Source: Acidimicrobiales bacterium (GTDB taxonomy: Bacteria; Actinomycetota; Acidimicrobiia; Acidimicrobiales; VFJN01). From it: a DNA stretch of 62,866 bases. Under the pieces are notes generated by a model. The model made no database searches. It had not been told where the DNA came from and was given only the letters and a program-made list of their open reading frames with translations. Where the stretch lies: positions 1 through 62,866 of the forward strand of contig DATHJB010000036.1 of the NCBI GenBank assembly GCA_035316325.1, written 5' to 3'. Shown piece after piece: positions 17,534 to 28,400 of this stretch. The position numbers and the translations under genes are program-made. Every line of letters starts with the position of its first letter. The stretch's first letter is position 1.

Positions 17534-17953
17534 TCAGGCGGCCGAGCTGGTGTCGTCGGTGTCGCTGGTCGACGTCACGATGAACGCCACCAGGTCGCCG
17601 ACGCCGAGGGAGATGATCTCGTCGAGCTCCATCGTCGCCAGCCAGGCCACGAAGTCGACCTGGCCGCCGTAGTGCTGCAGCAGCCGCTCGGCCAGGGCCA
17701 CGAACTCGAGGCTCTCGAGCTCGAGGTCCTCGTCGAACGACGTGTCGAGTCCGATGGAGAGGTCGATCAGGTACTCGGGCCCGATGACGTCGACCAGCAT
17801 GTCCTGCACGACCTCGAGCACGTCCGTGACGTGGTCGGATGGCGCCGGGTCGGTCGTGTCCTCGTAGGTGTCGTAGTCGCCGTAGCCGGCATGGCCGGGG
17901 GTCCCATTGGTTCCGTGGGTCCACGCCTCAGCGATCGGTGACGGTCCAGGCAA
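17534..17953 (-). CDS. Discrete acyl carrier protein
   Basis: This 139-residue acidic protein has a 40-residue Gly/Asp/Thr-rich tail followed by a four-helix carrier domain. The phosphopantetheine site is Ser81 in EDLELESLEFVALAERL. The start is a TTG at 17953, inside the end of the second synthase gene: a strong GGAAGGAG site at 17961-17968 sits seven bases upstream, and the only downstream candidates are GTGs lacking one. The carrier motif (ESLEF) differs from the PUFA-type ACP in the large synthase (DSIKRIEI), so it probably serves a different partner, perhaps the loading or release step. Confidence 0.85.
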   Translation of the reverse strand: MPGPSPIAEAWTHGTNGTPGHAGYGDYDTYEDTTDPAPSDHVTDVLEVVQDMLVDVIGPEYLIDLSIGLDTSFDEDLELESLEFVALAERLLQHYGGQVDFVAWLATMELDEIISLGVGDLVAFIVTSTSDTDDTSSAA

Positions 17954-20900
17954 CGATGTGCTCCTTCCGGGGGAGAGGCTCGGGAGTGGTGCTCGGGGGG
18001 AGCCGTTCGAAGGCGATCCAGCGGTTGCGGATGCGCAGGCGGCTGCCCCGGCGCTCGAGGACCTCGAAGTCCTTGGGTCGGCCGCCGAGCCCGTGTCCGG
18101 TGGCCTTGGCGGCGGCCTCCTTGGCCGCCCACAGCACGGTCAGCCAGGCGTCGCGGTCGTAGCCGTCGGGAGCCGGGATCGTCCGCTCGGCGCCGGTGAG
18201 CACCAGCGCCTCGAAGCTGGGCCGGCGGGCTTCGATCCGCTCGACGTCGACGCCCACGTCGACGCCGTCGCCCACCAGCGCCACGCCCACGCCCTCGACG
18301 TGCGAGAGCGACACTCGCAGGTCGTCGTCGAAGGGGCCGCGCACCAGGGGACGGCCCGACGGGTCGTTGGCGACCGCCACCTCGGCGGGGAACAGGGGCC
18401 CGTGCTCGCGGGACCACAGCCAGCGCCGCACCGCGTCCTTGACGGCGATCCGGCCCAGCAGGAACTGCCGCTGCGCCAGGGGGTTGAGCCGCTCGTAGTC
18501 GGCCTGCTCGTCGCGGCTCAGGTAGCGCCGCATCACCAGCGAGCGGGTGGCCGAATCGGGCCAGCGCTCGTGGATCAGGGTGTAGCCGGAGTGCTCCACC
18601 GACATGCCGGCGCGCTCGGGCCACTTCAGCGTCTCGAACACCAGCGGGTCGGTGGCGAAGCGCCGGTCCTCCCAGCCGGAGATGCGGCACCACACCCGGT
18701 CGTCGACGACCAGGACGTGGTCGCCCCGCAGCACCTTGTCGTCGAGGTGGGTGATGGTGACCGTGCAGTCGACGAGCGTGTCGGGCGGCGGCTGGGGGCC
18801 GAAGAGCTCGACCCGGGCGATCGAGGTGGGCAGCACGAGCCGGTCGGCCTCGGCGTGCGCCGACAGCCAGTGGCCCATGAGCTGACCGGCGTTGTCGAGC
18901 AGGGCGCCGGGGGCGGCGAGGCTCTTGAGAATGGCCCGGGAGCCGTCGTCGCCCAGCGCCAGGAACGCCCGGACGCCCTGGTAGGCGGGGCCGTGGAACA
19001 TGTGGCGGTCGCTGTAGAAGCGGGACGCCTCGATGTGGCTGGGCCGCTCGTTGCGGAGGGGGACGGGGGCAGCCTGCGGCGGATCCGGGTAGCGCGGTGC
19101 CAGGACGACGGTGGCCCGGGCGTGGCCGTCGACGCTCGCCTTGACGTGGACGCGGCCGTCGGGGCCGCTGTCGACGGTGGTCGCCCGGACGGTCACGTCG
19201 ACGGGCGGGTCGACCGCCAGCCAGCGGAACGCGGCGATCTCCTCGATGGCGACCACCACCAGCCCGGGATGGAGCTCCCGGGCCGTCTCGGCCAGCAGCT
19301 CGATGATCCCCGTCATCGGCACCAGCGGGAACCGGTCCTCGGGGTACGGCCACCCCTCCCGCTGCCGGAAGAACGCATGGTCGGCCCACGCCGGCTCGAC
19401 GTCGAGCCCCACCCGCCTCCGGTACACCAACCCCGCAGCCCCGATTCCGTTGCCCGGGGTCTCAGCCGCGGGGGGTGTCGTCGTCGTTGGCAGGGCGTCC
19501 GGGCTGGTCCCGGTGCCACTGGTGAGGGGGGTGAGGGTGCGGATGAGGGGGGTGCCGAGAGGGAGCAGGCGGTCGGTGGGGCTGGGTGTGGGGCTGGGTG
19601 TTGGGGTGGGGCTGGGCGTCGACGGCTCGGCGGGCGAGCGCCCGGGCCGGGCCGCGGGCGTCGCGGGGGGGACGCGATGTGCCTCGGCGGACCGGCCCGA
19701 GCCTGTGACCTCACCTGGTGGGCTGGTGAGGCGATCGCAGGCCACGTCGACGCCCTGCACCCACAGCGCCCCGGCGACCTGGCAGAGCTGCTCCATCCCC
19801 GAGCGCTTGGGGGTGTTGGCGGCGACGGCGACCACCTCGAGGTCGCCGAGGGTGTCGTCGACGAAACCGGGGAGGTTGCCCACCCCGACCTGCACGAACA
19901 CCCGGGCGCCAGCTTTGTACAACGCCTCCACCAGCTCCCGGAACCGCACCGGCTCCACCAGGTGGCGAGCCGCCAGCTCCCGCACCTCGTCGGGATCCGA
20001 CGGGTAGGGAGCGCAGGTGGTGGCCGACCAGAGCGGCACCTTCGGGCCCTCGATCGTTAGCTCGGCGAACGCCTCCCGCATCGCCGGCACGTGGGCGGCG
20101 AACAGCGGCGAGTGGAAGCCCGACCGGAACGGCAGCTCCTGGGCGAGCACCCGCAGCTCCCGGCACCGGTCGGCCACGAGGGCGATCTCGTCGGCCGGCC
20201 CGCACACCACCGACTGGTGCGGGCAGTTGTCGTGCGACACGGCCGTGTGCTCCAGGCCGTCGAGCAGGTCCTCCGCCGCCTCGACACCGCACCCGAGGGC
20301 CAGGAACGTCACGTCGGCCACCTCGACGGCACCGGGACGCAGCCGCTCGACGAAGTCGTCGAACCGGTCCTCGGCGATCACGCCCGTGGCGATCTCGCCC
20401 GTCCACTCGCCCAGGCTGTGGCCGGCCACCATGTCGGGCCGCACGTTCAGCTCGCCCAGCGCCCGGTGCAGCAGCCGGCCGACGGCGATGATGCCCCGCG
20501 ACTGGCGCTCCAGGTCGGAGAGGTCGCCGCCGTCGGCATCACCGTCGCCGCCGGCAGCCTGCAGGGGCGCCATGAGGGCCGAGAGCCCGAAGTGGCGGGC
20601 CACGTCGTCGACCTTGGGGTCGAACGCCGGCTCGACCCCCGGGAACAGGAACGCCAGCCGCCCGCCGGCGCTCAGCAGGCCGGAGGGCTCGAACCACACG
20701 CCGTTGCGCCCCCGCCAGGGCTTGCCCTGGGCCACCACCTTCTGCGCCAGCTCCAGCCGGCGGGGCGTGACGTCGACGATCGCCAGCCGGGTGGGGCCGG
20801 GAGACTCCGGCACGTCGGCGATCGACGGGCGGTCGGCGTCCTCGGCTGCCAGCGCCGTCACCCGGTCACGCAACCGGGTGGCCAGCCCCTGTGGGCTGCC

Positions 20901-22475
20901 CGCCGCCATCAGCAGCACCGCCGGCAGCGGCGACAGCCCCACACGGACGCGGGACGCCGGTGCGTCGGCAGGCTCGGCCTCCGGCATGGCGCCGATGGGA
21001 TGGTCGACCGGGCGCTCCGAAGCCGGCGGGCGACGACGGGGGACCGCACGCCGCGGTCCGCCCGACGCATGCTCCTCCAGCACCAGGTGGGCGTTGATGC
21101 CGCCGAAGCCGAAGGCGTTGACGCCCGCCCGGCGGGGCCCGGCCGGCGCCGACCACGGCTCGGCCTCCTGCAGCAGCCGGAAGCGGGTGGACTCGACCAG
21201 CGGGTGGGGGTCGTCGGCGTGGAGCGTCGGCGGCAGCACCTGGTGGTGCAGCGCCAGCGCCGCCTTGGCCAGCCCCGCAGCCCCGGCAGCCGGCATGGCG
21301 TGGCCGATCATCGACTTGATCGATCCCAGCCCGGCCCGCGCCTCGTCGGCCTCGGCCTTGCCGAACACCAGCCGCAGCGTCTCCAGCTCGGCCTCGTCGC
21401 CGGCCGGGGTGGCCGTGCCGTGCGCCTCCACCAGGCCGACCGTGGCCGGGTCGAGCTGCGCCGCCGTCCACGCCCGCTGCAGCGCCAGCGCCTGGCCCGA
21501 GACGCTCGGACTCATCAGGCTCCCCGAACGCCCGTCGGAGGCGACCGCGGAGCCGGCGACCACGGCGTACACCCGGTCGCCCGCCTGCTCGGCGTCGGCC
21601 AGCCGCTTCAGCACGAAGAAGCCGGTGCCCTCGCCGACGAGGATGCCGTCGGCCTGACGGCTGAACGGGCGGATCTGCTGCGTGGGCGACAGGGCCTTGA
21701 GCTGCGTGAAGACGCTCCACAGCGTCACGTCGTGGCAGTGGTGCGAACCGCCCGCCAGCACCAGGTCGCAGCGCCCGGTGGCCAGCTCCCGCACGGCGTG
21801 GTCGACCGCCACCAGCGTCGACGCGCAGGCGGCGTCGACGGTGAACGCCGGCCCCTGGAAGTCGAACCGGTTGGCGATGCGGGAGGCGACGAGGTTGGGC
21901 ACCAGGCCGATCGACGCCTCGGGCCGGTCGGGGCCGAGCTGTTGGACGAACTCCTCGCGCACCTGGTCGAGCCGCTCGGCCGGCAGATCGGGCAGCAGGG
22001 ACCGCAGCGCCTCCACCAGCTGGCGGGCCACGCTCACCCGCTGGTCGAGCCGGGCGATGCCGGGGGTGCGGTAGCCGCCCCGGCCGACCACGACCGCGAC
22101 CCGGTCCGACGGGACGCCCTCGTGGGCGTCGCCGCTGTCGGCCAGCGCCGCGGCGGCCTGGGCGAGGGCGATGAACTGGTCGGGCTCGCCGCCGTCGACG
22201 GCGATCGGCATGATCCCGAAGGCCGCCGGGTCGAACCGGGCGATGTCGTCGACGAAGCCGCCCCGCCGGCAGTAGAGGCGGTCGGGGCTGCCGTCGGGCG
22301 CGGCGCCCTCGGCGAGCGGCGCGTAGAAGGCCGGGTCCCAACGGTCCGCGGGCACGTCGCCGATGGCGTCGACGCCCTCGCACACGTTGCGCCACAGGTC
22401 GTCGGCCGTGGGCGCGCCCGGGAAGACGCAGCCCATGCCGACGATGGCGATCCGATCGACGCGCGGGTCACCCAC
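17928..22475 (-). CDS. Iterative synthase subunit 2: KS-AT-DH-phosphopantetheinyl transferase
   Basis: This 1515-residue protein has, in order, a ketosynthase (about 1-470), acyltransferase, double-hotdog dehydratase and a fused Sfp-like PPTase. The KS catalytic set is complete: Cys217 in VDAACAST, His352 in EAHGTA, His392 in MIGHAM. The AT domain (about 600-920) has nucleophile Ser687 in GHSLGEW and the malonyl-type FHSP. A Pro/Ser/Thr linker (about 940-970) separates it from the DH (about 1010-1280), with His1033 in WADHAFF and Asp1194 in ALLDNAGQ. The PPTase (about 1330-1510) carries DVGVDVERIE with Asp1410 and Glu1412 and WAAKEAAAK with Glu1453. The GTG at 22475 overlaps the upstream synthase stop by eight bases. 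Because the KS triad is intact it is not a chain-length factor of the usual inactive type. The fused PPTase should activate the ACPs of this system. Confidence 0.93.
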   Translation of the reverse strand: MGDPRVDRIAIVGMGCVFPGAPTADDLWRNVCEGVDAIGDVPADRWDPAFYAPLAEGAAPDGSPDRLYCRRGGFVDDIARFDPAAFGIMPIAVDGGEPDQFIALAQAAAALADSGDAHEGVPSDRVAVVVGRGGYRTPGIARLDQRVSVARQLVEALRSLLPDLPAERLDQVREEFVQQLGPDRPEASIGLVPNLVASRIANRFDFQGPAFTVDAACASTLVAVDHAVRELATGRCDLVLAGGSHHCHDVTLWSVFTQLKALSPTQQIRPFSRQADGILVGEGTGFFVLKRLADAEQAGDRVYAVVAGSAVASDGRSGSLMSPSVSGQALALQRAWTAAQLDPATVGLVEAHGTATPAGDEAELETLRLVFGKAEADEARAGLGSIKSMIGHAMPAAGAAGLAKAALALHHQVLPPTLHADDPHPLVESTRFRLLQEAEPWSAPAGPRRAGVNAFGFGGINAHLVLEEHASGGPRRAVPRRRPPASERPVDHPIGAMPEAEPADAPASRVRVGLSPLPAVLLMAAGSPQGLATRLRDRVTALAAEDADRPSIADVPESPGPTRLAIVDVTPRRLELAQKVVAQGKPWRGRNGVWFEPSGLLSAGGRLAFLFPGVEPAFDPKVDDVARHFGLSALMAPLQAAGGDGDADGGDLSDLERQSRGIIAVGRLLHRALGELNVRPDMVAGHSLGEWTGEIATGVIAEDRFDDFVERLRPGAVEVADVTFLALGCGVEAAEDLLDGLEHTAVSHDNCPHQSVVCGPADEIALVADRCRELRVLAQELPFRSGFHSPLFAAHVPAMREAFAELTIEGPKVPLWSATTCAPYPSDPDEVRELAARHLVEPVRFRELVEALYKAGARVFVQVGVGNLPGFVDDTLGDLEVVAVAANTPKRSGMEQLCQVAGALWVQGVDVACDRLTSPPGEVTGSGRSAEAHRVPPATPAARPGRSPAEPSTPSPTPTPSPTPSPTDRLLPLGTPLIRTLTPLTSGTGTSPDALPTTTTPPAAETPGNGIGAAGLVYRRRVGLDVEPAWADHAFFRQREGWPYPEDRFPLVPMTGIIELLAETARELHPGLVVVAIEEIAAFRWLAVDPPVDVTVRATTVDSGPDGRVHVKASVDGHARATVVLAPRYPDPPQAAPVPLRNERPSHIEASRFYSDRHMFHGPAYQGVRAFLALGDDGSRAILKSLAAPGALLDNAGQLMGHWLSAHAEADRLVLPTSIARVELFGPQPPPDTLVDCTVTITHLDDKVLRGDHVLVVDDRVWCRISGWEDRRFATDPLVFETLKWPERAGMSVEHSGYTLIHERWPDSATRSLVMRRYLSRDEQADYERLNPLAQRQFLLGRIAVKDAVRRWLWSREHGPLFPAEVAVANDPSGRPLVRGPFDDDLRVSLSHVEGVGVALVGDGVDVGVDVERIEARRPSFEALVLTGAERTIPAPDGYDRDAWLTVLWAAKEAAAKATGHGLGGRPKDFEVLERRGSRLRIRNRWIAFERLPPSTTPEPLPRKEHIVAWTVTDR

Positions 22476-25400
22476 GTTCGGTGAGGTCCTCCAGCGTGAG
22501 GCCACCGGGCAGGGCGAAGCCGTCGCCGCCGTCGCCGGGCTCGGGTGGCTCGTCCAGCTCGGTGTCGGTGGGCGTCCACGACCCCGGGGCGCTGGGTGGG
22601 CGGCCCTCCATCGTCGCCGGCTCGGCGCGCATCACCACGACCTGCGCCGGCTCGCCGGGGAGCGTGCCCATCTCGGTGAGCAGCGCCCGGACGCCCTCGT
22701 CGGGGTCGACGAGCCCGACACCCCGGCGGGCGTACTCCCGCTCCAGCTCGGGCGACACCATCCCGGTGCCCGACCACGGGCCCCAGTCGATGCTGACGAC
22801 CCGGCGGCCCTCGGCACCGTCGAAGCGGAGGGCCAGCTCGTCGAGCGCGTCGTTGGCGGCGCTGTAGTCGACCTGGCCCCGGTTGCCGAACACGCCACTG
22901 ACGCTGCCGAAGAACACCACCAGCCGGACGTCGTCGCCGAGGTGGTCGAGCAGCGTGCGGGCGCCGTCGACCTTGGTGGCGAACACCCGGTCGAAGCCGG
23001 CGTCGGTCTTGTCGCGGGCCAGCCGGTCGTCGAGCACGCCGGCGCCGTGGACGACCGCGTCGATGCGACCGTGGTACTCACGGATCTCGCCCAGCACCCG
23101 GGCCAGCGCCTGGCTGTCGCGCACGTCGACCGAGTGGTACGTGGTGGGGCTCCCGACCGCCCGGAGCTGGGCCATCGTGGCCCGGATCTCGCGGTCGGCC
23201 GTGATGCGGTCGATCGCCGGCTCGATCTCGGCGGGGGTGCGCAGCTCGCCGGCCTCCAGCAGCACCCGACGCAGCGCCGGGCGGTCGAGGGCGGCGGCGG
23301 TGCGCAGGTCCTCGTCACCGGGCAGCGACGAGCGGCCCAGCAGCTCGATGCGGCACTGGCTCTCGCGGGCGATGGCCAGGGCGGCCTTGGCGGTGATCCC
23401 GCGTGCCCCGCCGGTGAGGACGACCACCGACTCGTTGTCGAACGGCGCGGCCGGCACGTCGGGGCCGAGGTCGGTGCCCTTGGCGACCCGGCGGGTGGTG
23501 CGCTTGCCGTGGTTGTAGGCGACCGAGACGGGGCCGGCCGGGTCGAGGATCTCGTCGGCGAGGAGCCGGGCGACGACGCCGGCGGGCTCCATGCGGTCGC
23601 TCAGCTCGACGGCCCGGACGTGGTGCTCGGGCAGCTCGCGGGCGATAGAGCGCATCAGGCCCGGCACGCCGCTGACGACGTTGGGGGCGGTGCGGACCCC
23701 CCGGGCCACGGCGGCGACGAGGGTGGTGGCCCGGCCGGTGATGGCGGGCTTGAGGGCGGCGAACACGTCGCGGGCGTCCACGGGGGCGACGGCGTCGGCG
23801 GCGCCGAGGTGGACCACGCCGTCGACCTGGGCCAGGCGGGCGGCCACGGCGTCGGGCAGGGGACGGGAGGGGACGCCGCGGTGGGTCGCGACCACCTCGA
23901 CCGTGGCGCCCGACCGCTCCAGCAGCCGGCGCAGCTCGTCGAGGCCCTCCCACGGGTCGCTGACCAGGATGAACGTCTTCCCGGCGGCGGGGGCGACGGG
24001 CAGAGCCGGCGCCAGCATGGCGGTCTCGAGGACGAACCGCCGGGTGGGCGGCAGGGTGGCCACCGCCACGTGGCTCTCGGCCTGGGTCGGCCCCGGCCGG
24101 TTGCCGTTGCCGGCCCGGTTGCTCCGGACCAACGACGCCGCCCCCACGACGACCCCGGCGGGGTCGGCAGGCACGGCGGCGGTGCCGGGGGCGTCAGGGT
24201 GGCCGGGCTGACCGGCGGCGCCGGTGGCCGGGAGGCCGGTGGCGGGGGTGGCGTCGGCCGGGATGCCGGTGGCGCCGGGCTGGGCGGCGGGGGCCGGTGT
24301 GCCGGACGGGCCGATGCCGGCGGGCGTCGGCGGCGTCGGCCAGGGGGCGAGCACGGTGGGGTCCAGGTAGGCGGCGCCGGTGGCGGGCGGGGGAGCGAAG
24401 GTGGCGGCGTTGTCGTCGAGCCAGGCGACGATCGCTCGGAGGGACTTGAGCTGGGCGAGCTGCTCGACGACCGACTCGTCGAGGCCCATGGCGTCGTCGC
24501 CGGCCAGGCCGACCCGCTCGGCCAGCTCGCCGATGATCTCGATCCGCTTGATGGAGTCGATGCTGAGGTCGGCCTCGAGGTCGAGGTCCGGGTCGAGCAT
24601 GTCGAGCGGGTAGCCGGTCCGCTCGGCGACGACGGCCAGGATCACCGCCAGCAGCTCGTCGCCGCTCGGGGCGACCGGTACCGGCGCCGGCGTCGCCAGC
24701 GGCAGGGACTCGGGCGTCGCCAGCGGGGCCAGCACCGGCGCCGCGGCGGTGACGACCTCGTGGCGGCCGTTGCCGTGGGAACCGTTGCCGGAGCCGTTCC
24801 CGGATCCGGAACCGTGGCCGTTGCTGTGCGGGACCGACGCCGGGTACTCGACCGGCAGGACCGGGAGCTCGGGAAGCGCCGGGAGGAGGGCGTTCAGCTC
24901 GGGCGGCAGCTCGCCCAGGTAGCGGAGCATGACCTCGCGCTGGGCGCCGACGATCTGCTGCACGCTGCGCAGGTACTCGAGGACGGCCGCGTCACGCGCC
25001 CGGTCCGTCGTGGTCGCGGCGCCCGCCTCGGGGGCCTGCGCCGGGCCGCCGTGGTTCATCACTACCTCCGGAATGCGGTCGGCGGGCTGGAGGCCGCCGC
25101 TGACCGGCTCGCCGTCGTTGGTACAGACAAGGTGGCCGTTGACCCGCCAACCAGGCGCCGCCACCGGGAGCGCCGTCGTGTCCACCCGCCGGGCCCGTCC
25201 CTCGAAGAGCGGCCGGACGTCCACGGCCACGCCGGCCTCGGCCAGCGATGCCAGGGCCCGCAGCAGGTGCTGCACACCGTTCTCACCCGCCGCGTCGCAG
25301 GCCACCGCGGTGTGCGGCCGGTCGCCGAGGATGCGCCCCACGAGCTGGGTCAGCACCCGGCCGGGCCCGACCTCCACGAAGACGCGGGCGCCCGCGGCGT

Positions 25401-28400
25401 ACATCGCCTCGACCTGCTCGACGAACCGCACCGGCTGCCCGAGCTGCGCCGCCAGCCCGGAGCGGATCGACTCGGGGGTGCCCTCGTAGACCGTCGCCGT
25501 GGCGTTCGACCAGACCGGCAGGTGCGGTTCGCCCAGGTCGACCTCGGTGAGGCAGTCGGCGAACACGTCGGCGGCCCGGGCGACCAGGGGACTGTGGAAC
25601 GCCGCCGCCACCGGCAGTCGCTTGGCGGAGATCTTCTCGTCGGCCAACGCCGCGACCAGCGCTTCGACCGCCGCCGTCGGCCCGGCCACCACCGTCTGCC
25701 GCGGCCCGTTGTGGTTGGCGATCACGACGTCGGGCCCGAGGCGGGGCGCCAGCTCGTCGGCGGCCAGCGCGACCGCGGCCATCGCCCCCGGGTCGTCGCC
25801 CAGGGAGGCGGCTGCGGCCACCATGGCGGCGCCCCGGGCCTCGCTGAGGTCGACCAGCGTGTCGTCGTCGAACACCCCGGCGGTGGCCAGCGCCGCCAGC
25901 TCGCCGTAGCTGTGGCCGCCGGCCATGTCGGCCTCGACGCCCAGGTCGGCCAGCAGCCGGGTGAGTGCCAGCGCGGCGATCCCGAGGGCCGGCTGGGCGA
26001 CCCGCGTGTCGGTCAGCGCCGCCACCTGGGCGTCCCGTTCGGCCTGGGTGAAGGCGGCGCCGGGGAACATGGCGTCGGCCCAGCGCTCGTTGCCGCTCCG
26101 CAGCACCGACTGGAGGTGGGGGAAGGCCACGAACAGGTCGGCCAGCATCCCGACCCGCTGGCTTCCCTGGCCGGGATGGAGGAACGCCACCTTGCCCGGC
26201 TCCGCCGTCGACCCGGTGGCCGATGCGAGCTGACGAGCCAGGTCGGCGAAGTCGGTCGCGACGACGGCGCAGCGCACCGGCCCCGTGCCCGACGACGACA
26301 CCGTCCACGCCAGGTCGCGCAGGCGGTGCACCAGACCGTCGGGGTCGGCCTCGACCACCCGGGCGACGACGGCCTGCAGGTCGGCCACCCGCGCCGCCAG
26401 AGACTCCGCCGACTCGGCCCGCAGCAGGAAGAGCTCGGCGGGCCACTCGGCCAGCCCGTGGCGCGGCCGCTCGTCGTCGGCGTGGGCCCGCAGCACGGCA
26501 TGGAAGTTGGTGCCGCCGAAGCCGAAGGCGCTGACCGCCGCCCGCCGCTCGACCGCCGGCCAGGGCAGCGCCCGACCGAGGAACCGGAACGGGCTCGACT
26601 CGGCCTCGTAGTAGTCGTTGGGCGTCTCGACGTTGCGGGTGGGCGGCAGCACGCCCGTGTAAACCGACCGGGCCGCCTTGATCAGCCCCGCCAGCCCGGC
26701 GGCGCACTTGGTGTGCCCGATCTGCGACTTGACGGAGCCCAGCACGGCGCCGCCGACCGACGCCCCCGAGGCGGAGAACACCTCGGTGAGCGTGGCCAGC
26801 TCGGTGCGGTCGCCGACCACCGTGCCGGTGCCGTGGGCCTCGACGAGCCCCACCGACGAGGGCGCGACGCCCGCGCCCGCGTAGGCGCGGTCGAGGGCCC
26901 GGACCTGGCCGTCCTTGCGGGGCGCGGTGAGGCCCAGGTGGCGGCCGTCGCTCGATCCGCCGATGCCTTCGATCACGGCGTAGATGCGGTCGCCGTCGCG
27001 CTCGGCGTCGGCCCGGCGCTTGAGGACCACGCAGGCGATGCCCTCGCCCAGCGCGATGCCGTCGGCCGACGAGTCGAACGTGCGGCAGCGCCCCGACGGC
27101 GACAGGGCGTGGACCGACGAGAACATGAGGTAGTCGTTGATGCCGTTGTGGACGTCGGCGGCCCCGCAGAGGACGAGGTCGCTGGTGCCCCCGACCAGCT
27201 CCTTGCAGGCCGCGTCGAGCGCGGCCAGTGAGGCGGCGCAGGCGGCATCGACCGTGTAGTTGACGCCGCCGAGGTCGAGCCGGTTGGCGATGCGGCCGGC
27301 GATCACGTTGGTGAGCACCCCGGGGAAGGAGTCCTCGGTGGGCGCGGGCAGGAAGGCGTCGAGCGACGGCGGCAGCGAGCCGACGAAGTGGGGGAACGCG
27401 GCCCGGAACCCGTAGGCGCCGCCCAGGTCGTTGCCGCCCTCGGAGCCGAAGATGACCGACGCCCGCGAGCGGTCGAACTCCCGCCGGTCGTAGCCGGCGT
27501 CGGCCAGCGCCCGGTTGGCGGCCTCGAGGCTCAGCAGCTGGACCGACTCGATCGCGGCCAGCGACCGGGGCGGGATGCCGTAGGCCAGGGCGTCGAACGG
27601 CACCCAGGGCAGGAACCCGCCCCAGCGTGACGGGGTGCGGTGCCCTGCCGAGGCGCCGGTCGCCGCCGGGTCGTAGAAGACCTCGGGGTCCCAGCGGTCG
27701 CGGGGCACCTCGGTGACCGCGTCGATGCCGGTCACGATGTTGGCCCAGTACCGCTCGGTGTCGGCGGCGCCGGGGAACATCCCGGCCATGCCGACGATGG
27801 CGACGTCGAGCGGCTGGGCGGCGTCGTCGGCCTCGATGGCCCGGTCCCGTGCCGCCACCCGCAGGTTCCGCGTCCGCCGCTCCTCGGCGACCAGCGACGC
27901 CAGGTGCGCGGTGGCGCCGGCGGTGACCTCGTCGTGCAGGGCGGCGACGGTGGTGGGGTCACGCCGCAGCGACGCCACCTGGCCGATCATGTACATGCCG
28001 TCGTGCAGCTGGGTGGTGGCGTCGACGGGGACCAGCGCCTCGCCGGCCCGGGTGACGCCCTTGCTGGCGATCCGCAGGCGCCCCAGGTTCAGGGACTCCA
28101 GCTCGGCCCACATGTCCTTGGCGGGGGTGCCGGCCGCCGCCAGCTCGGCCTTCCGACTCGCGAAGGCCCGCACGTAGTCGGTCTCGACGCAGCGGGTGGC
28201 GTGGCCCGGCGAGGTCTCCAGCAGGACGGTGGTGGAGCACGAGCGGGCGACGTCCTGGAACGTGCCGGTGATGGCGCCGCTGTCGACCGCCTCCTCCGTG
28301 AACAGGTAGGCCGTGCCCATCAGCACCCCGATGCGGGCGCCCCGGGCGACCAGCGGCGCCGCGATCGCGGCCACCATCGCCGCCGAGCGGGCGTCGTGGA

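Noticed and set aside
22363..27231. Plus-strand open frame of about 1600 codons opposite the synthase genes
   Set aside because: It is a product of GC-rich codon bias: its Gly/Arg/His/Val-rich translation matches no domain, and the opposite strand carries complete KS, AT, ACP, KR and DH motifs.
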